A DNA stretch of 64,000 nt from NCBI RefSeq assembly GCF_000177675.1, contig NZ_ADGX01000019.1, forward strand, positions 1-64,000. The letters are read 5' to 3'. Positions 16,629 through 25,116 of this stretch are shown here, in pieces. How positions within the stretch are numbered: the stretch's first letter is position 1; every line of letters begins with the position of its first letter. The notes below the pieces were generated by a model. It searched no databases. It was not told where the DNA came from and saw only the letters and a program-made list of their open reading frames with translations. Origin of the DNA: Parafrankia sp. EUN1f. Lineage in GTDB: Bacteria; Actinomycetota; Actinomycetes; Frankiales; Frankiaceae. The position numbers were made by a program, and so were the translations under genes.

Positions 16629-17600
16629 CTAGCGCTGGGCGGGAATGTCGTCGAGGGTGGGAAACGGGTCCGGGGTGATTTCGTCGGCGGGCGACCGGTG
16701 AGGATGCCCGGGCCTGCGTGCGGTGGCGTACGGGGTGCGCGGGGCGCGCCGGGAACGTCGGTGGAGTGTTCGTCGGCTCAGTCTGCGGGCGAGTGGGGCG
16801 GCGGCCAGACCGGCGGCGGCGAGCACCACCCCGAGTGTGGCCGTTCCGGTGAGAAGGGCCCGCTCGGCCGTGGACCTCACCGCCCCTCCGCTCGTGGGCG
16901 ATCCGCGATCGTGGGCGCGGTTGCCCTGACGTGATCCGGAGGGCCCGGAGCGGTCGCCGACGGGGTCGTCCGCGGCTTCGGGCGGTGTCGCCACCGGTGG
17001 TGAGGCCGGTGGCGGGCCCACGTCCGTCGTCTCGGATCGTGCGGTGCCGGAGCCAGGCACGCCACGTGCAGCCCCACCGGCTGGCTGAGCTGCGCCGGCT
17101 CGCTGTGCCCCGCCAGCTGGCTGTGCCCCGCCAGCTGGTTGGGCAGCGCCGACCGGAGGGCCCGCGCCGACCGCGCCGACCGCGGCGGCTGCGGCTGCGG
17201 TGGTCGGAGCGCTGTCACCCCCGGTGGCTGCTGGGCCGTTTCCGCCGCCGCGACCCGCGGGGACGCCGGTCGCCTGGCTGGGCTTGCCCGCGGGCGTGTT
17301 CCCGGGGCGCGCGGCGTGGCGGTGCCCGGCGGCCGGTTCGGGCTGTTCACCCGGTTCGGCGCCTCGGTCGTCGTCCGGTTCGGTGGTGCCGAAGAGGTCT
17401 GGCTGGTTCTGGTCCGCGTCCGGGCCCAGGTCGACGTGGACCTCGATCGGGCCGATCAGGTCCTCGGTACCGAGCGCGACGACGGCGGGCCCGTTCGACG
17501 CGGGTCGTGGGGGGCCACTCGCGGCCGCGGCGACGGCCGGGGCGGCAAGGACCGCGGTGATCGTCGAGGTCAGTGTCGCCGCGGTCAGCACTGCCCGCAC
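16629..17600 (-). CDS. secreted Ala/Pro/Gly-rich protein with C-terminal membrane anchor
   Basis: 323-residue predicted surface protein. A signal peptide (RAVLTAATLTSTITAVLAAP, AVAAAA) is followed by ~60 more normal residues (VVALGTEDLIGPIEVHVDLG), then a long low-complexity region with AQPAGG repeats. Near the C-terminus a hydrophobic helix (LLTGTATLGVVLAAAGLAAA) is followed by a strongly basic tail, giving a membrane or wall anchor without an LPXTG sortase motif. GTG at 17600 is preceded by AAAGGA. The low-complexity part is consistent with a wall-spanning stalk. Function unknown. Confidence 0.65.
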   Translation of the reverse strand: MRAVLTAATLTSTITAVLAAPAVAAAASGPPRPASNGPAVVALGTEDLIGPIEVHVDLGPDADQNQPDLFGTTEPDDDRGAEPGEQPEPAAGHRHAARPGNTPAGKPSQATGVPAGRGGGNGPAATGGDSAPTTAAAAAAVGAVGAGPPVGAAQPAGGAQPAGGAQRAGAAQPAGGAARGVPGSGTARSETTDVGPPPASPPVATPPEAADDPVGDRSGPSGSRQGNRAHDRGSPTSGGAVRSTAERALLTGTATLGVVLAAAGLAAAPLARRLSRRTLHRRSRRAPRTPYATARRPGHPHRSPADEITPDPFPTLDDIPAQR

Positions 17601-17875
17601 ATGGAGTCCTTTCGGCGCTCGCCGATCGGTGTCGGCGGGCCACCGGAGGGTCAGGGGCGGCTGGTCGGACGGCACCGCGCGTCTGCGGAACCTCGGGACT
17701 GGGTCGGCAGTCTGCGTCCCGAGGCCACGGCACGGCAACGCTCCACGCCGACGGCCTCCCACCCGAATCAGGGGCGGAAGGGAGGGAGGCCGCCGGCCGC
17801 GGCGTCAGCAGCAGCCGCGCCGGGCAGCCGGGCGGCCCGGCGCCCGGTGGTGGGCCGCCGGGCCGCCCGGGTGGG

Positions 17876-18649
17876 TCAGGCGGACAGACCGGCGTGCATC
17901 TCCCAGACCAGGACCTCGGCGGGCTCGACACCGGTCACCCGTTGGCCGCCGACGGCGGTGAACCGCACCGCGTCGCCCTCGTGCAGCGGGCCGGCCCCTT
18001 CCAGGTTGACTTCGCCGCGTGCAACGAAGAGGTGCAGATAGGGGGCGTCGGGCAGCTCCACGCTCTGCCCCGGCGCGAGCCGCGCGACGTGCAGCGCCGC
18101 GTACCGGTTCTTTATGCGGATCGCCGATGCGCCGTCGTGCCGGTCCATGCCGGAGGCGACGGTCACGAGGCCGCCCCGGAGCAGCTCGTTGTCGATCTCC
18201 AGCTGCTCGTAGCCGGGGTCGATGCCACGCTCGTCCGGAACGACCCACATCTGGATGAAGTGGACCGGGTCGTCGTGGGGCTCGGTGTCACTCGTCAGCC
18301 GCCAGGCGTCGTTCTTCTCCGAGTGCAGGATGCCCCGGCCGGCACTCATCCGCTGGGCGAGACCCGGGTAGATCACGCCCTTGTTGCCCGTCGAGTCCTG
18401 GTGGACGAGCGACCCCTGCAGCACCCAGGTGACGATCTCCATGTCCGTGTGCGGATGGGTCTCGAAGCCCGTCCCCGCCCGAACGGTGTCGTCGTTGCTG
18501 ACGAGCAGCAGCCCGTGGTGGGTGTTGGCCGGGTCATAGTGCTGGCCGAACGAGAAGGAGTGCTTCGAGTCGAGCCAGGCGATCTTCGTCTTCGCGCGGT
18601 CGTCCGCGCGGCGGATGTCGACCTGAGGGCTCAGTGTCGCGCTGGCCAT
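17876..18649 (-). CDS. pirin family bicupin protein
   Basis: 257-residue pirin-like protein. The N-terminal cupin carries the metal-site residues in FETHPHTDMEIVTWVLQG and later GRGILHSEKN; pirins bind Fe and some are quercetinases or redox sensors. The ATG has AAAGGGG 6 bases upstream. It is divergent from a MarR-type gene with a 45-base shared region carrying two copies of the same 11-base sequence, so it is probably the target of that regulator. Confidence 0.9.
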   Translation of the reverse strand: MASATLSPQVDIRRADDRAKTKIAWLDSKHSFSFGQHYDPANTHHGLLLVSNDDTVRAGTGFETHPHTDMEIVTWVLQGSLVHQDSTGNKGVIYPGLAQRMSAGRGILHSEKNDAWRLTSDTEPHDDPVHFIQMWVVPDERGIDPGYEQLEIDNELLRGGLVTVASGMDRHDGASAIRIKNRYAALHVARLAPGQSVELPDAPYLHLFVARGEVNLEGAGPLHEGDAVRFTAVGGQRVTGVEPAEVLVWEMHAGLSA

Positions 18650-18669
18650 GGTGACCCCTTTCCATCTTC

Positions 18670-18700
18670 ATGACGTGTCATTAAGCTATATGACGTGTCA
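18670..18700. promoter_or_regulatory. twin MarR-type operator between pirin and MarR genes
   Basis: ATGACGTGTCA occurs twice, at 18670-18680 and 18690-18700, exactly 20 bases apart. Each copy is near-palindromic (TGACGTGTCA versus TGACACGTCA). The second copy covers the GTG start proposed for the MarR gene, and read toward pirin it contains TTGACA, a good -35. The layout suits autorepression plus control of pirin. Confidence 0.6.
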
Positions 18701-19288
18701 ACTAGAGGTGCGGACGAGGTATTCCAGCCCGCGACCGGCGCCGCGAGTGCGGCCGGTCCGGTGGGTGCTGCGGGTCCGGCGGGTGCTGCGGGTCCGGCGG
18801 GTGCTGCGGGCGAGGTGCGCTGGCTCGCCGAACACGAGCAGCGGGCCTGGCGTCGCTACCTGCTCATGGCCGGTGAGCTCGCCGCCCGGATGAATCGCGA
18901 ACTCACCGCGGACGCGGGCATCTCGCTGGCCGACTACGACGTCCTCGTGCACCTCACCGAGGCGCCGCAGGGGCGGCTGCGGGTGAGCCGGCTCGCCCAC
19001 GCGCTGTCGTGGGAGCAGAGCCGGCTGTCCCACCACGTCGCGCGGATGCAGCGCCGAGGCCTGGTGGTCAGGGAGGAATGCGCCGAGGACGGCCGCGGCG
19101 CGCTGGTCGTCCTGACCCCGCAGGGCCGGGCCGTGATCGAGCGCGCCGCGCCCGCGCATGTCACGTTCGTCCGGGAGCATGTGTTCGACGCCCTGACCGA
19201 GGCCCAGGTCGACGCGTTGGACGCCATCTCCGCCGCGGTGCTGGCCCGGCTCGCGACCGCCGCGTCGGCACAGTCCCCGCGTCCCTGA
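18695..19288 (+). CDS. MarR family transcriptional regulator
   Basis: 197-residue winged-HTH regulator. The DNA-binding core is ADAGISLADYDVLVHLTEAP, RVSRLAHALSWEQSRLSHHV with the wing ECAEDGRGALVVLT, and a C-terminal dimerisation helix. A GPAGAAG repeat (three 15-base units) sits in an N-terminal extension of ~40 residues. GTG at 18695 is the first start and would give an almost leaderless transcript; a start nearer RWLAEHEQ is possible. It faces the pirin gene across a twin operator. Confidence 0.85.
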   Translation: MSTRGADEVFQPATGAASAAGPVGAAGPAGAAGPAGAAGEVRWLAEHEQRAWRRYLLMAGELAARMNRELTADAGISLADYDVLVHLTEAPQGRLRVSRLAHALSWEQSRLSHHVARMQRRGLVVREECAEDGRGALVVLTPQGRAVIERAAPAHVTFVREHVFDALTEAQVDALDAISAAVLARLATAASAQSPRP

Positions 19289-19290
19289 GA

Positions 19291-19311
19291 CCGGCGGCGA
19301 CCGACCGCCGG
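19291..19311. terminator. bidirectional hairpin between convergent genes
   Basis: CCGGCGG (19291-19297) pairs perfectly with CCGCCGG (19305-19311) around a 7-base loop, in the 37-base gap between the MarR stop and the end of the FAD monooxygenase gene. Confidence 0.45.
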
Positions 19312-19325
19312 GTGCGAGAGCGCGG

Positions 19326-20564
19326 TCAGGGGAGCTCGGGTCGGAAGCCGATGCCGACGATGTGGGCGAACGCGCCCTGGGCCGCCGGGGTTCGGGCGAT
19401 GCGCCGGAGCAGTGCGGGGGCTGTGGGCGGCGACCCGCCGGCCGGTCCGTCCAGGGTTGGGCCGAGGAACGCGCGCTGGGCGGCCCGCTGCAGCAGCTGG
19501 GTGAGCACGGTCGGGGGGAGGCGGCGGCGCTGCACCGCGGCGAGCTGCCGTGGCGTCGGCGCGCGGGCCGGCTCGCGGCCGGCCAGCAGCGGCCCGGCGA
19601 GCAGGCGGGCCGCGGCGACCGCGTCCTGTACGGCGAGATTGATCCCGACCCCGCCGATCGGTGACATCGGGTGGGCCGCGTCCCCGATGATGAGAGCGCC
19701 GGGTGCGTACCAGCGCCGGGCCCGGTCGATCCGCACGGTGAGCAGGTGGACGTCGTCCCAGCTCCCGATGCCGCCGACGCGGTCGGCGAAGTCGGGGGCG
19801 ACCGCCGCGACGCCGCGGCGCAGCGCGTCGATCCCCTCGGCGCGGACCGCGTCATAGCCGCCCTTGCGGATCAGGTAGGCGACCTGCCAGTACTCGCCCC
19901 GATCGATCCGCACCAGCAGGCGGCCCGACCCGGCGAGGCCGCCCAGCCCCGCGCCGTCCTCGGGGCGCCGGGGGAGCCGGAACCACAGCACGTCCATCGG
20001 CGCGCCGAACCGGCGCATCGGGAGGCCGAGCTGGGTTCGCACGACCGATCCCCGGCCGTCGGCGCCCACGGTGAGCCGGGCCCGCACCGTCTCCGGTCCG
20101 TCGGGGCCCTCGGCGGTGACCCCGACGACCTGCCCGCCGCCGTCCCGGAGCAGGCCGGTCACGTTCCGGCGGCGCAGGAGGGTGAAGGTGGGAATCTCGG
20201 CGCCGGTGCGGGCGAGCATCTCCAGCAGGTCCCACTGCGGGACGAAGTACAGGTAGGGGTGATCCGTCCGCAGCCGGGCGAAGTCGGCGACCTGGAATGT
20301 TCCGTCGGCGAAGGTGAAACTGAGGCTGGTCACCCGGCGTCCGGGCAGCGCCCGGGTGGGCCCGCCGAGACCGATCCGGTCGAGCAGCGTCAGCGTCGAC
20401 GGGTGCACCGTGTCCCCGCGGAAGTCCCGCAGGAAGTCCTCGTGCTTCTCCAGCACGCAGGTACGCAGGCCGTGCCGGGCGAGCAGCAGACCGAGCATGA
20501 TCCCGGCCGGCCCGCCGCCGACCACACAGACCTCGAACGTGTGGCTGACCCGCTCCGGCGTCAT
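19326..20564 (-). CDS. FAD-dependent monooxygenase (PHBH fold)
   Basis: ~412-residue group A flavoprotein monooxygenase. The N-terminal Rossmann motif is VVGGGPAGIMLGLLLARHG, the central FAD/NAD signature is VGADGRGSVVR, and GDAAHPMSPIGGVGINLAV binds the ribityl phosphate. Such enzymes hydroxylate aromatic or polyketide-like substrates; this one is unassigned. ATG 20564 has CCGGAG ~7 bases upstream; a longer frame to 20672 is not homologous. It converges on the MarR gene and follows FtsH on the same strand with a 58-base gap. Confidence 0.88.
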   Translation of the reverse strand: MTPERVSHTFEVCVVGGGPAGIMLGLLLARHGLRTCVLEKHEDFLRDFRGDTVHPSTLTLLDRIGLGGPTRALPGRRVTSLSFTFADGTFQVADFARLRTDHPYLYFVPQWDLLEMLARTGAEIPTFTLLRRRNVTGLLRDGGGQVVGVTAEGPDGPETVRARLTVGADGRGSVVRTQLGLPMRRFGAPMDVLWFRLPRRPEDGAGLGGLAGSGRLLVRIDRGEYWQVAYLIRKGGYDAVRAEGIDALRRGVAAVAPDFADRVGGIGSWDDVHLLTVRIDRARRWYAPGALIIGDAAHPMSPIGGVGINLAVQDAVAAARLLAGPLLAGREPARAPTPRQLAAVQRRRLPPTVLTQLLQRAAQRAFLGPTLDGPAGGSPPTAPALLRRIARTPAAQGAFAHIVGIGFRPELP

Positions 20565-20622
20565 GACAGCTCCGGCATCATGACAGCTGCCTACCCCGTC
20601 AGGCCGCCGGACCGACGTGGGT

Positions 20623-22623
20623 TCAGGTCTCCAGGCTGATCTGGGGCGGTATTCCCCCCTGCGGCCCCTCACCGTTCGGCCCGGTGCCGCCCGGGGCGTG
20701 GGCGAACTTCGCCACCGAGGCGGCGGCGATCTCGTCCACGACCGTTCCGTCGACCGTCTCCTCCTCGAGCAGGCGGGCGGTCAGCTCGTTCAGGGCGTCC
20801 CGGTGCATGCGCAGCAGGTCGACGGAACGTGCCTCCGCCTCCCGGAGCAGCCGCGCCACCTCGGAGTCGATCAGCCGCTGGGTCTGCTCCGAGTACGGGC
20901 GGCCGACGATCTCGTCGGTGCCTAGGTAGCCGGGCCCGTCCGAGGCGTACCCGACCGGGCCGATCTCCGCGGAGAGACCGAACTCGCGGACCATGCGGGT
21001 CGCCAGCGCCGTCGCCCCGGCCAGGTCGTTCGAGGCGCCGGTCGACCCGTGCCCGAACACGACGAGCTCGGCGGCCCGGCCCGCGAGACGCACGGCGAGG
21101 CTGTCGGTGAGGTAGTTCTCGCTGTAGAGGTGCCGCTCGGCCTCGGGGAGCTGCTGGGTCACCCCGAGTGCCATGCCCGCCGGCAGGATGGTCACCTTCG
21201 CCACCGGATCGGCGTCGGCGCAGAGCGCCGCGACCAGGGCATGGCCGGACTCGTGCACGGCCACCGACCGCTTCTCGTCCGGCAGCAGGGCGTTGGACGC
21301 GTCGCGGCGGCCGAGCAGGATCCGGTCGCGCGCGGCGTCGAGATCCGCGGCGCTCAGGGTGGACCGCCCCGCCCGCACGGCGTTGATGGCCGCCTCGTTG
21401 ATCAGGTTGGCGAGGTCCGCGCCGGAGAACCCGGGGGTTGCGCGGGCCACCCGGACGAGGTCGACGTCCGCGGTCAGGTGCTTGCCGCGGGCGTGCACGG
21501 CGAGGATCTCGGCGCGTTCGGACTGGTTCGGCAGCGGCACGGTGACCTGGCGGTCGAAGCGCCCGGGCCGCAGCAGCGCGCGGTCGAGGGTCTCGGGGCG
21601 GTTCGTCGCGGCGAGGATCACAACGCCGCTGCTCGCCTCGAAGCCGTCCATCTCGGCCAGCAGCTGGTTGAGGGTCTGCTCGCGTTCGTCGTTGGCGCCG
21701 CCGAAGGCGCTGCCCCCACGACGGCCGCCGATCGCGTCGATCTCGTCGATGAAGATGATCGACGGCGCGCGTCGGCGTGCCTCGGCGAACAGGTCCCGCA
21801 CCCGGGACGCGCCGACGCCGACGAACATCTCGACGAAACCGGACCCGGCGATCGACAGGAACGGGACCTCGGCCTCACCGGCGACGGCCCGGGCGAGCAG
21901 GGTCTTGCCGGTGCCGGGTGGGCCGACCATCAGCACGCCGCGCGGACCGTGCGCGCCGGCCTCGCGGTACTGGTCGGGATGGCGCAGGAAGTCGACGACC
22001 TCGCTGATCTCCTGTTTCGCGCCCTCGTAGCCGGCGACGTCGGTGAACCTGGTCTCCGGACGGACCACGTCGGTGACCTTCGCGCGGGAGCGGCTGAACA
22101 TCCCGAGCGGACCGCCGGCGCCGCCGCCGAGCTGGCGGCGGGCCATCCGGCCGGACCACACGAAGAAACCGATCAGCAGGAGCAGCGGCAGGAAGCTCAG
22201 CAGCACCGACAGGAAGGACGTCCCCGTCCGGGTCGCGGTGATCTCGACCTTCTTGGCCGCGAGCTTGCTCGTCAGCGCCGTGCTGTCGAGCGCGGTCGGG
22301 ATCCGGGTGGTGAAGTCCTTGCCGTCGGTGAGCGTGCCGTCGACGGCACCCTGGTCGTCGATCGTGACGGAACGGACCTGGCCGGCGTCGACCCGGCCGG
22401 CGAAGTCCGAGTAGGCCAGCTTGTCCGGCGCTCCGGCGAACAGGCTCGGGCCGAAAAGCAGCAGCACCGTGACGACGAGCCCGAGCGGGATCAGGAACCG
22501 GCGCCAGCCCGGCATCGGCGGGGGAGCGGGCTTGGGCGGGGTGTCCTTCGGCGGGCCGGAGCGCGCCGGAGCGGAGTGATGCTCACCGTCGAGGACGACA
22601 CGGGAGATCACCGGCTCCACCAC
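20623..22623 (-). CDS. ftsH: ATP-dependent zinc metalloprotease FtsH
   Basis: 666-residue membrane AAA protease that degrades misfolded or regulatory membrane proteins. Order: first membrane helix (~43-62), extracytoplasmic FtsH_ext domain (~65-135), second helix (~137-157), AAA domain with Walker A GPPGTGKT (~234-241) and Walker B IIFIDEID (~289-296), the SRH region LRPGRFDRQ, and the peptidase zinc site HESGHA. It ends in a Pro/Gly tail. I chose the tandem GTG codons at 22623/22620; no good ribosome site is visible and a start at MPGWRRFL would be shorter. It lies 74 bases after the DUF2277 gene. Confidence 0.92.
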   Translation of the reverse strand: MVEPVISRVVLDGEHHSAPARSGPPKDTPPKPAPPPMPGWRRFLIPLGLVVTVLLLFGPSLFAGAPDKLAYSDFAGRVDAGQVRSVTIDDQGAVDGTLTDGKDFTTRIPTALDSTALTSKLAAKKVEITATRTGTSFLSVLLSFLPLLLLIGFFVWSGRMARRQLGGGAGGPLGMFSRSRAKVTDVVRPETRFTDVAGYEGAKQEISEVVDFLRHPDQYREAGAHGPRGVLMVGPPGTGKTLLARAVAGEAEVPFLSIAGSGFVEMFVGVGASRVRDLFAEARRRAPSIIFIDEIDAIGGRRGGSAFGGANDEREQTLNQLLAEMDGFEASSGVVILAATNRPETLDRALLRPGRFDRQVTVPLPNQSERAEILAVHARGKHLTADVDLVRVARATPGFSGADLANLINEAAINAVRAGRSTLSAADLDAARDRILLGRRDASNALLPDEKRSVAVHESGHALVAALCADADPVAKVTILPAGMALGVTQQLPEAERHLYSENYLTDSLAVRLAGRAAELVVFGHGSTGASNDLAGATALATRMVREFGLSAEIGPVGYASDGPGYLGTDEIVGRPYSEQTQRLIDSEVARLLREAEARSVDLLRMHRDALNELTARLLEEETVDGTVVDEIAAASVAKFAHAPGGTGPNGEGPQGGIPPQISLET

Positions 22624-22697
22624 AGATTCACCGGCCGCCCCGCGGGCGATCCAACGACAGCTCTCAAAGCTCCAGGCACGGACCTCAGTATGCCCAG

Positions 22698-23039
22698 CTA
22701 TGACCCAGGTACTGCTGGTGCGTGCCCTGCTTGTGCTTGTGTGGCGGTGGCGGTGGCGGTGGTGGCGGTGGCGGCGGTGGCGGTGAGCCGGGCCTGGACC
22801 TCCGGCCGGCGCAGCGGCGGCACGGTCGCCGGTGGTGTTCGCCGCGCGGGCAGCTCGCCCAGCAGCCGGTGCACGCTCGCGGCGACCTCGGCCACGGCCA
22901 CCTCGAACGCCTCGGCCGCGGCGGCCGGCGGCTGGCGCAGCCCGCTGACCTTGCGGACGAACTGAAGGGCCGCGGCCTCGATCTCGTCGTCGGTCGCGGG
23001 CGGGGCGAGACCGCGCAGCTCGGTGATGTTGCGACACAT
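22698..23039 (-). CDS. DUF2277 domain protein with repeat-derived tail
   Basis: 113-residue protein opening with the family sequence MCRNITELRGLAPPATDDEI and ALQFVRKVSGLRQP; the family function is unknown. The ATG follows GGAGG directly (2-base spacing). Members are usually ~90 residues; this one gains a tail of alternating Thr/Ala (TATAATATTATATATQ) encoded by a GGTGGC-type microsatellite at ~22739-22785. It probably shares a transcript with ftsH. Confidence 0.85.
   Translation of the reverse strand: MCRNITELRGLAPPATDDEIEAAALQFVRKVSGLRQPPAAAAEAFEVAVAEVAASVHRLLGELPARRTPPATVPPLRRPEVQARLTATAATATTATATATQAQAGHAPAVPGS
22739..22785. repeat. GGTGGC-type microsatellite inside DUF2277 gene
   Basis: Runs of GGCGGT and GGTGGC hexamers and triplets, about 45 bases long, coding for the Thr/Ala tail of the DUF2277 protein on the minus strand. 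Length changes here would stay in frame only in steps of 3. Confidence 0.7.
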
Positions 23040-23348
23040 ACCTCCACGGTAGGTCACGACGTACCCAGTCTTTGTGGTGGTGGCCCTTCGCCCCGGTACC
23101 GGCGGAGATCTGCTGCCCGCGTCCCAGGACCGACCCGCACCCATGACTCCAGGCCACCCACCGCCAGCCCACCCGCATCAAGTGATAACAAAACCACGGC
23201 CGGAGCGCTAGGAGACGAACAAAGAGCCGACACGCCGACCGCTCATCATCGGAGCGAGCGGATCGGCCACGGTAGCTTCCTCGAGCGTCGTTTAATTGAA
23301 CGGATTAGGCGAGTCAACGTTTCGTACGCTATTACTGCGAGGTTTACC
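23040..23348. other. 309-base divergent promoter region
   Basis: The gap separates the DUF2277/ftsH operon and the first WxL-like gene. It is less GC-rich than its surroundings, with AT-rich patches at 23175-23225 and 23288-23340. It must hold both promoters, but I cannot fix their boxes. GCGAGG at ~23336 is the ribosome site of the WxL-like gene. Confidence 0.4.
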
Positions 23349-23876
23349 GTGCGCAAGTTTGTACCACTTCTGGCGACTACGGTGGCGGTCTTCGCCGTAG
23401 TGTCTGCGGCACCGGCCCTGGCGGATACAACGGGAAATACCTCCGCAACGGTCACGCTGAGCACAACCGGGGTTCTTTCTATCACGGTGCCGGCGGCGAT
23501 CGCCCTCAGTGGATCCGTGGCCGACACCACGCTCAACGGACAACTTGGCAACGTGCAGGTCACCGACGAGCGCAGTGCCGACCCCGCCGCATGGAACGCC
23601 TCGGTGAGCGCGACGCCGTTCACGAGCGGAACACACGCTCTCGGAAGCGCCGCTTACGACCCGGGGGTCGTCACAACAACAGGAATCCCGGCCAGCCAGA
23701 TCACCACGAACATCGTGACGCTCTCCACGTCTCCCCAGGTCACCGTCACCCTCGATGGGGGAACCTCCTTCTCCGGAAACAACACGGCCGTGTGGGACCC
23801 CAGCATCAGTGTCCCCATTCCTGCCGGTTCCGTGACTGGAACGTACACGTCGACGATCACCCATTCGGTCGTCTAA
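23349..23876 (+). CDS. WxL-like secreted surface protein, locus 1
   Basis: 175-residue exported protein. A signal peptide (RKFVPLLATTVAVFAVVSAA, cut near ALA-DT) is followed by a Thr/Ser/Val-rich beta protein. Landmarks are GNVQVTDERSA, AAWNASVSATPF, TAVWDPSISVPIP and a C-terminus ending GTYTSTITHSVV. The same pattern recurs in the proteins at 34961-35509 and 35832-36389. It resembles Firmicutes WxL surface proteins, but the distal W-x-L is T-H-S-V here. GTG 23349 has GAGG 6 bases upstream. A WxIP-like gene follows after 4 bases, so the two are surely cotranscribed. Confidence 0.75.
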   Translation: MRKFVPLLATTVAVFAVVSAAPALADTTGNTSATVTLSTTGVLSITVPAAIALSGSVADTTLNGQLGNVQVTDERSADPAAWNASVSATPFTSGTHALGSAAYDPGVVTTTGIPASQITTNIVTLSTSPQVTVTLDGGTSFSGNNTAVWDPSISVPIPAGSVTGTYTSTITHSVV

Positions 23877-23880
23877 CTGG

Positions 23881-24927
23881 ATGACCTTCACTGTGCGACG
23901 TGTCCTCATAGCACTCGCCGTGGTCGTGGTCGGGACTGTCCTCCCGACCACGACCACGTTTACCGGGCCCGCGGGTGCGGCGACATCAGCGGCGACCTCC
24001 ACACCGGAGAGCATCGGCATACGGTTGGTCGACGTTCCGGCAGACGCGGTGGACGATCCGCGCGCGCGGATCTATATCGTCGATCATCTCAATCCAGGGA
24101 CGGTCATCCAGCGACGGATCAGCGTCAGCAACCTGAGCGACACCGAGCGACGTCTTGCGGTCTACGCGGGCGCGGCCTCGGTCGAGCGGGGCGGCTTCAA
24201 TGTCTCCGCCGGTCGCACTCCCAACGAGCTCACCACCTGGATCACGATCGATCGGCCGTTGCTGACCCTGCAGCCCCACGAGGAAGCGACCGTCACGGCA
24301 AAAATCGCGGTCCCCCGCGATGCATCTCCCGGGGAACACTACGCTGCGATCTGGGCGGAAACAGGTACAACCCACGCAACGCGCAACAAAAACGTGGTCG
24401 AGGTCAGTCGGGTTGGTGTTCGAACTTACCTGTCGGTGGGCCCCGGGGGTCCTCCGCCGGCGGACTTCGCCATCGCCGGCCTCTCCTCGAGCAGGTTGCC
24501 GGACGGACGGCCGGTCGCCACCGCACAAATCCGCAACACCGGCGGACGGGCTTTGGACATGACCGGGGAACTCGGTCTCACCCGTGGTCCGGGCGGTCTG
24601 AGTGCCGGCCCGTTCCCTGCCCGGCTGGGCAAGACCCTCGCACCCGGTCAGTCCGAACCGGTAATGGTAACCCTGGACAAACAACTACCCGCTGGTCCGT
24701 GGACAGCCCTGATCCGTCTGAAGAGCGGGCTGACCGAGCGGACCGCCCGGGCCGTCATCACTTTCCCGCAACACAGCGGAGAAAGCCGGAGCGGGAAGAT
24801 GCTGCCCCTCTCGAACAACGGTTATCTCACGGCCGGTGTCATCGGCATACTGCTGCTCGCAGCCCTGTCGGTGCTCGTGCTCCGCCGTCGTCGACGCCGC
24901 TCCTCCCGGGAACGGGAATCGGCCTGA
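23881..24927 (+). CDS. WxL-interacting-protein-like (DUF916-type) surface protein, locus 1
   Basis: 348 residues: signal peptide (~1-34), a WxIP/DUF916-like beta domain (~40-165, with DPRARIYIVDHLNPG, NELTTW and DASPGEHYAAIWAET), a second beta domain (~175-290, NTGGRALDMTGEL, AGPFPARLGKTLAPG, PAGPWTALIRLKSGL), then a membrane helix (~315-335) and a basic tail. In Firmicutes DUF916 proteins bind peptidoglycan and partner WxL proteins. It is a clear paralogue of the protein at 33814-34851. It starts 4 bases after the WxL-like gene and is followed by a strong terminator. Confidence 0.8.
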   Translation: MTFTVRRVLIALAVVVVGTVLPTTTTFTGPAGAATSAATSTPESIGIRLVDVPADAVDDPRARIYIVDHLNPGTVIQRRISVSNLSDTERRLAVYAGAASVERGGFNVSAGRTPNELTTWITIDRPLLTLQPHEEATVTAKIAVPRDASPGEHYAAIWAETGTTHATRNKNVVEVSRVGVRTYLSVGPGGPPPADFAIAGLSSSRLPDGRPVATAQIRNTGGRALDMTGELGLTRGPGGLSAGPFPARLGKTLAPGQSEPVMVTLDKQLPAGPWTALIRLKSGLTERTARAVITFPQHSGESRSGKMLPLSNNGYLTAGVIGILLLAALSVLVLRRRRRRSSRERESA

Positions 24928-24939
24928 TTCGAAGGACCT

Positions 24940-24972
24940 CCCCCCGGCGACGTGCTGAGGGTCGCCGGGGGC
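24940..24972 (+). terminator. hairpin terminator closing surface-protein operon 1
   Basis: CCCCCGGCGAC (24941-24951) pairs perfectly with GTCGCCGGGGG (24961-24971) around a 9-base loop, 13 bases past the WxIP-like stop codon. Confidence 0.7.
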
Positions 24973-25116
24973 TGCGGCTGTTTCTGGCCTCGGCCCCGAC
25001 CACCACCTGCGCCGCCGGGACCCCGAACGCCAGTACCGCAAGTCGTCCACCAGCTCTCATAGCTCGGTCACCAGATCATCCTGGCGGCCTCACCCTGAGT
25101 ACTTCTCGACTTGGTG

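Noticed and set aside
21049-22965. Long plus-strand open frame (638 residues) opposite ftsH
   Set aside because: It is antisense to the complete, motif-bearing FtsH protein, and its Arg/Gly/Ala-rich translation has no family pattern; high GC makes such shadow frames common.
22624-23181. Upstream extension of ftsH to 23181
   Set aside because: The frame there is antisense-like filler within the separately recognisable DUF2277 gene; the FtsH fold starts near 22623.
24940-24972. GC-rich stem after the WxIP gene considered as a riboswitch
   Set aside because: It is a simple perfect hairpin at a transcript end with no conserved aptamer sequence.
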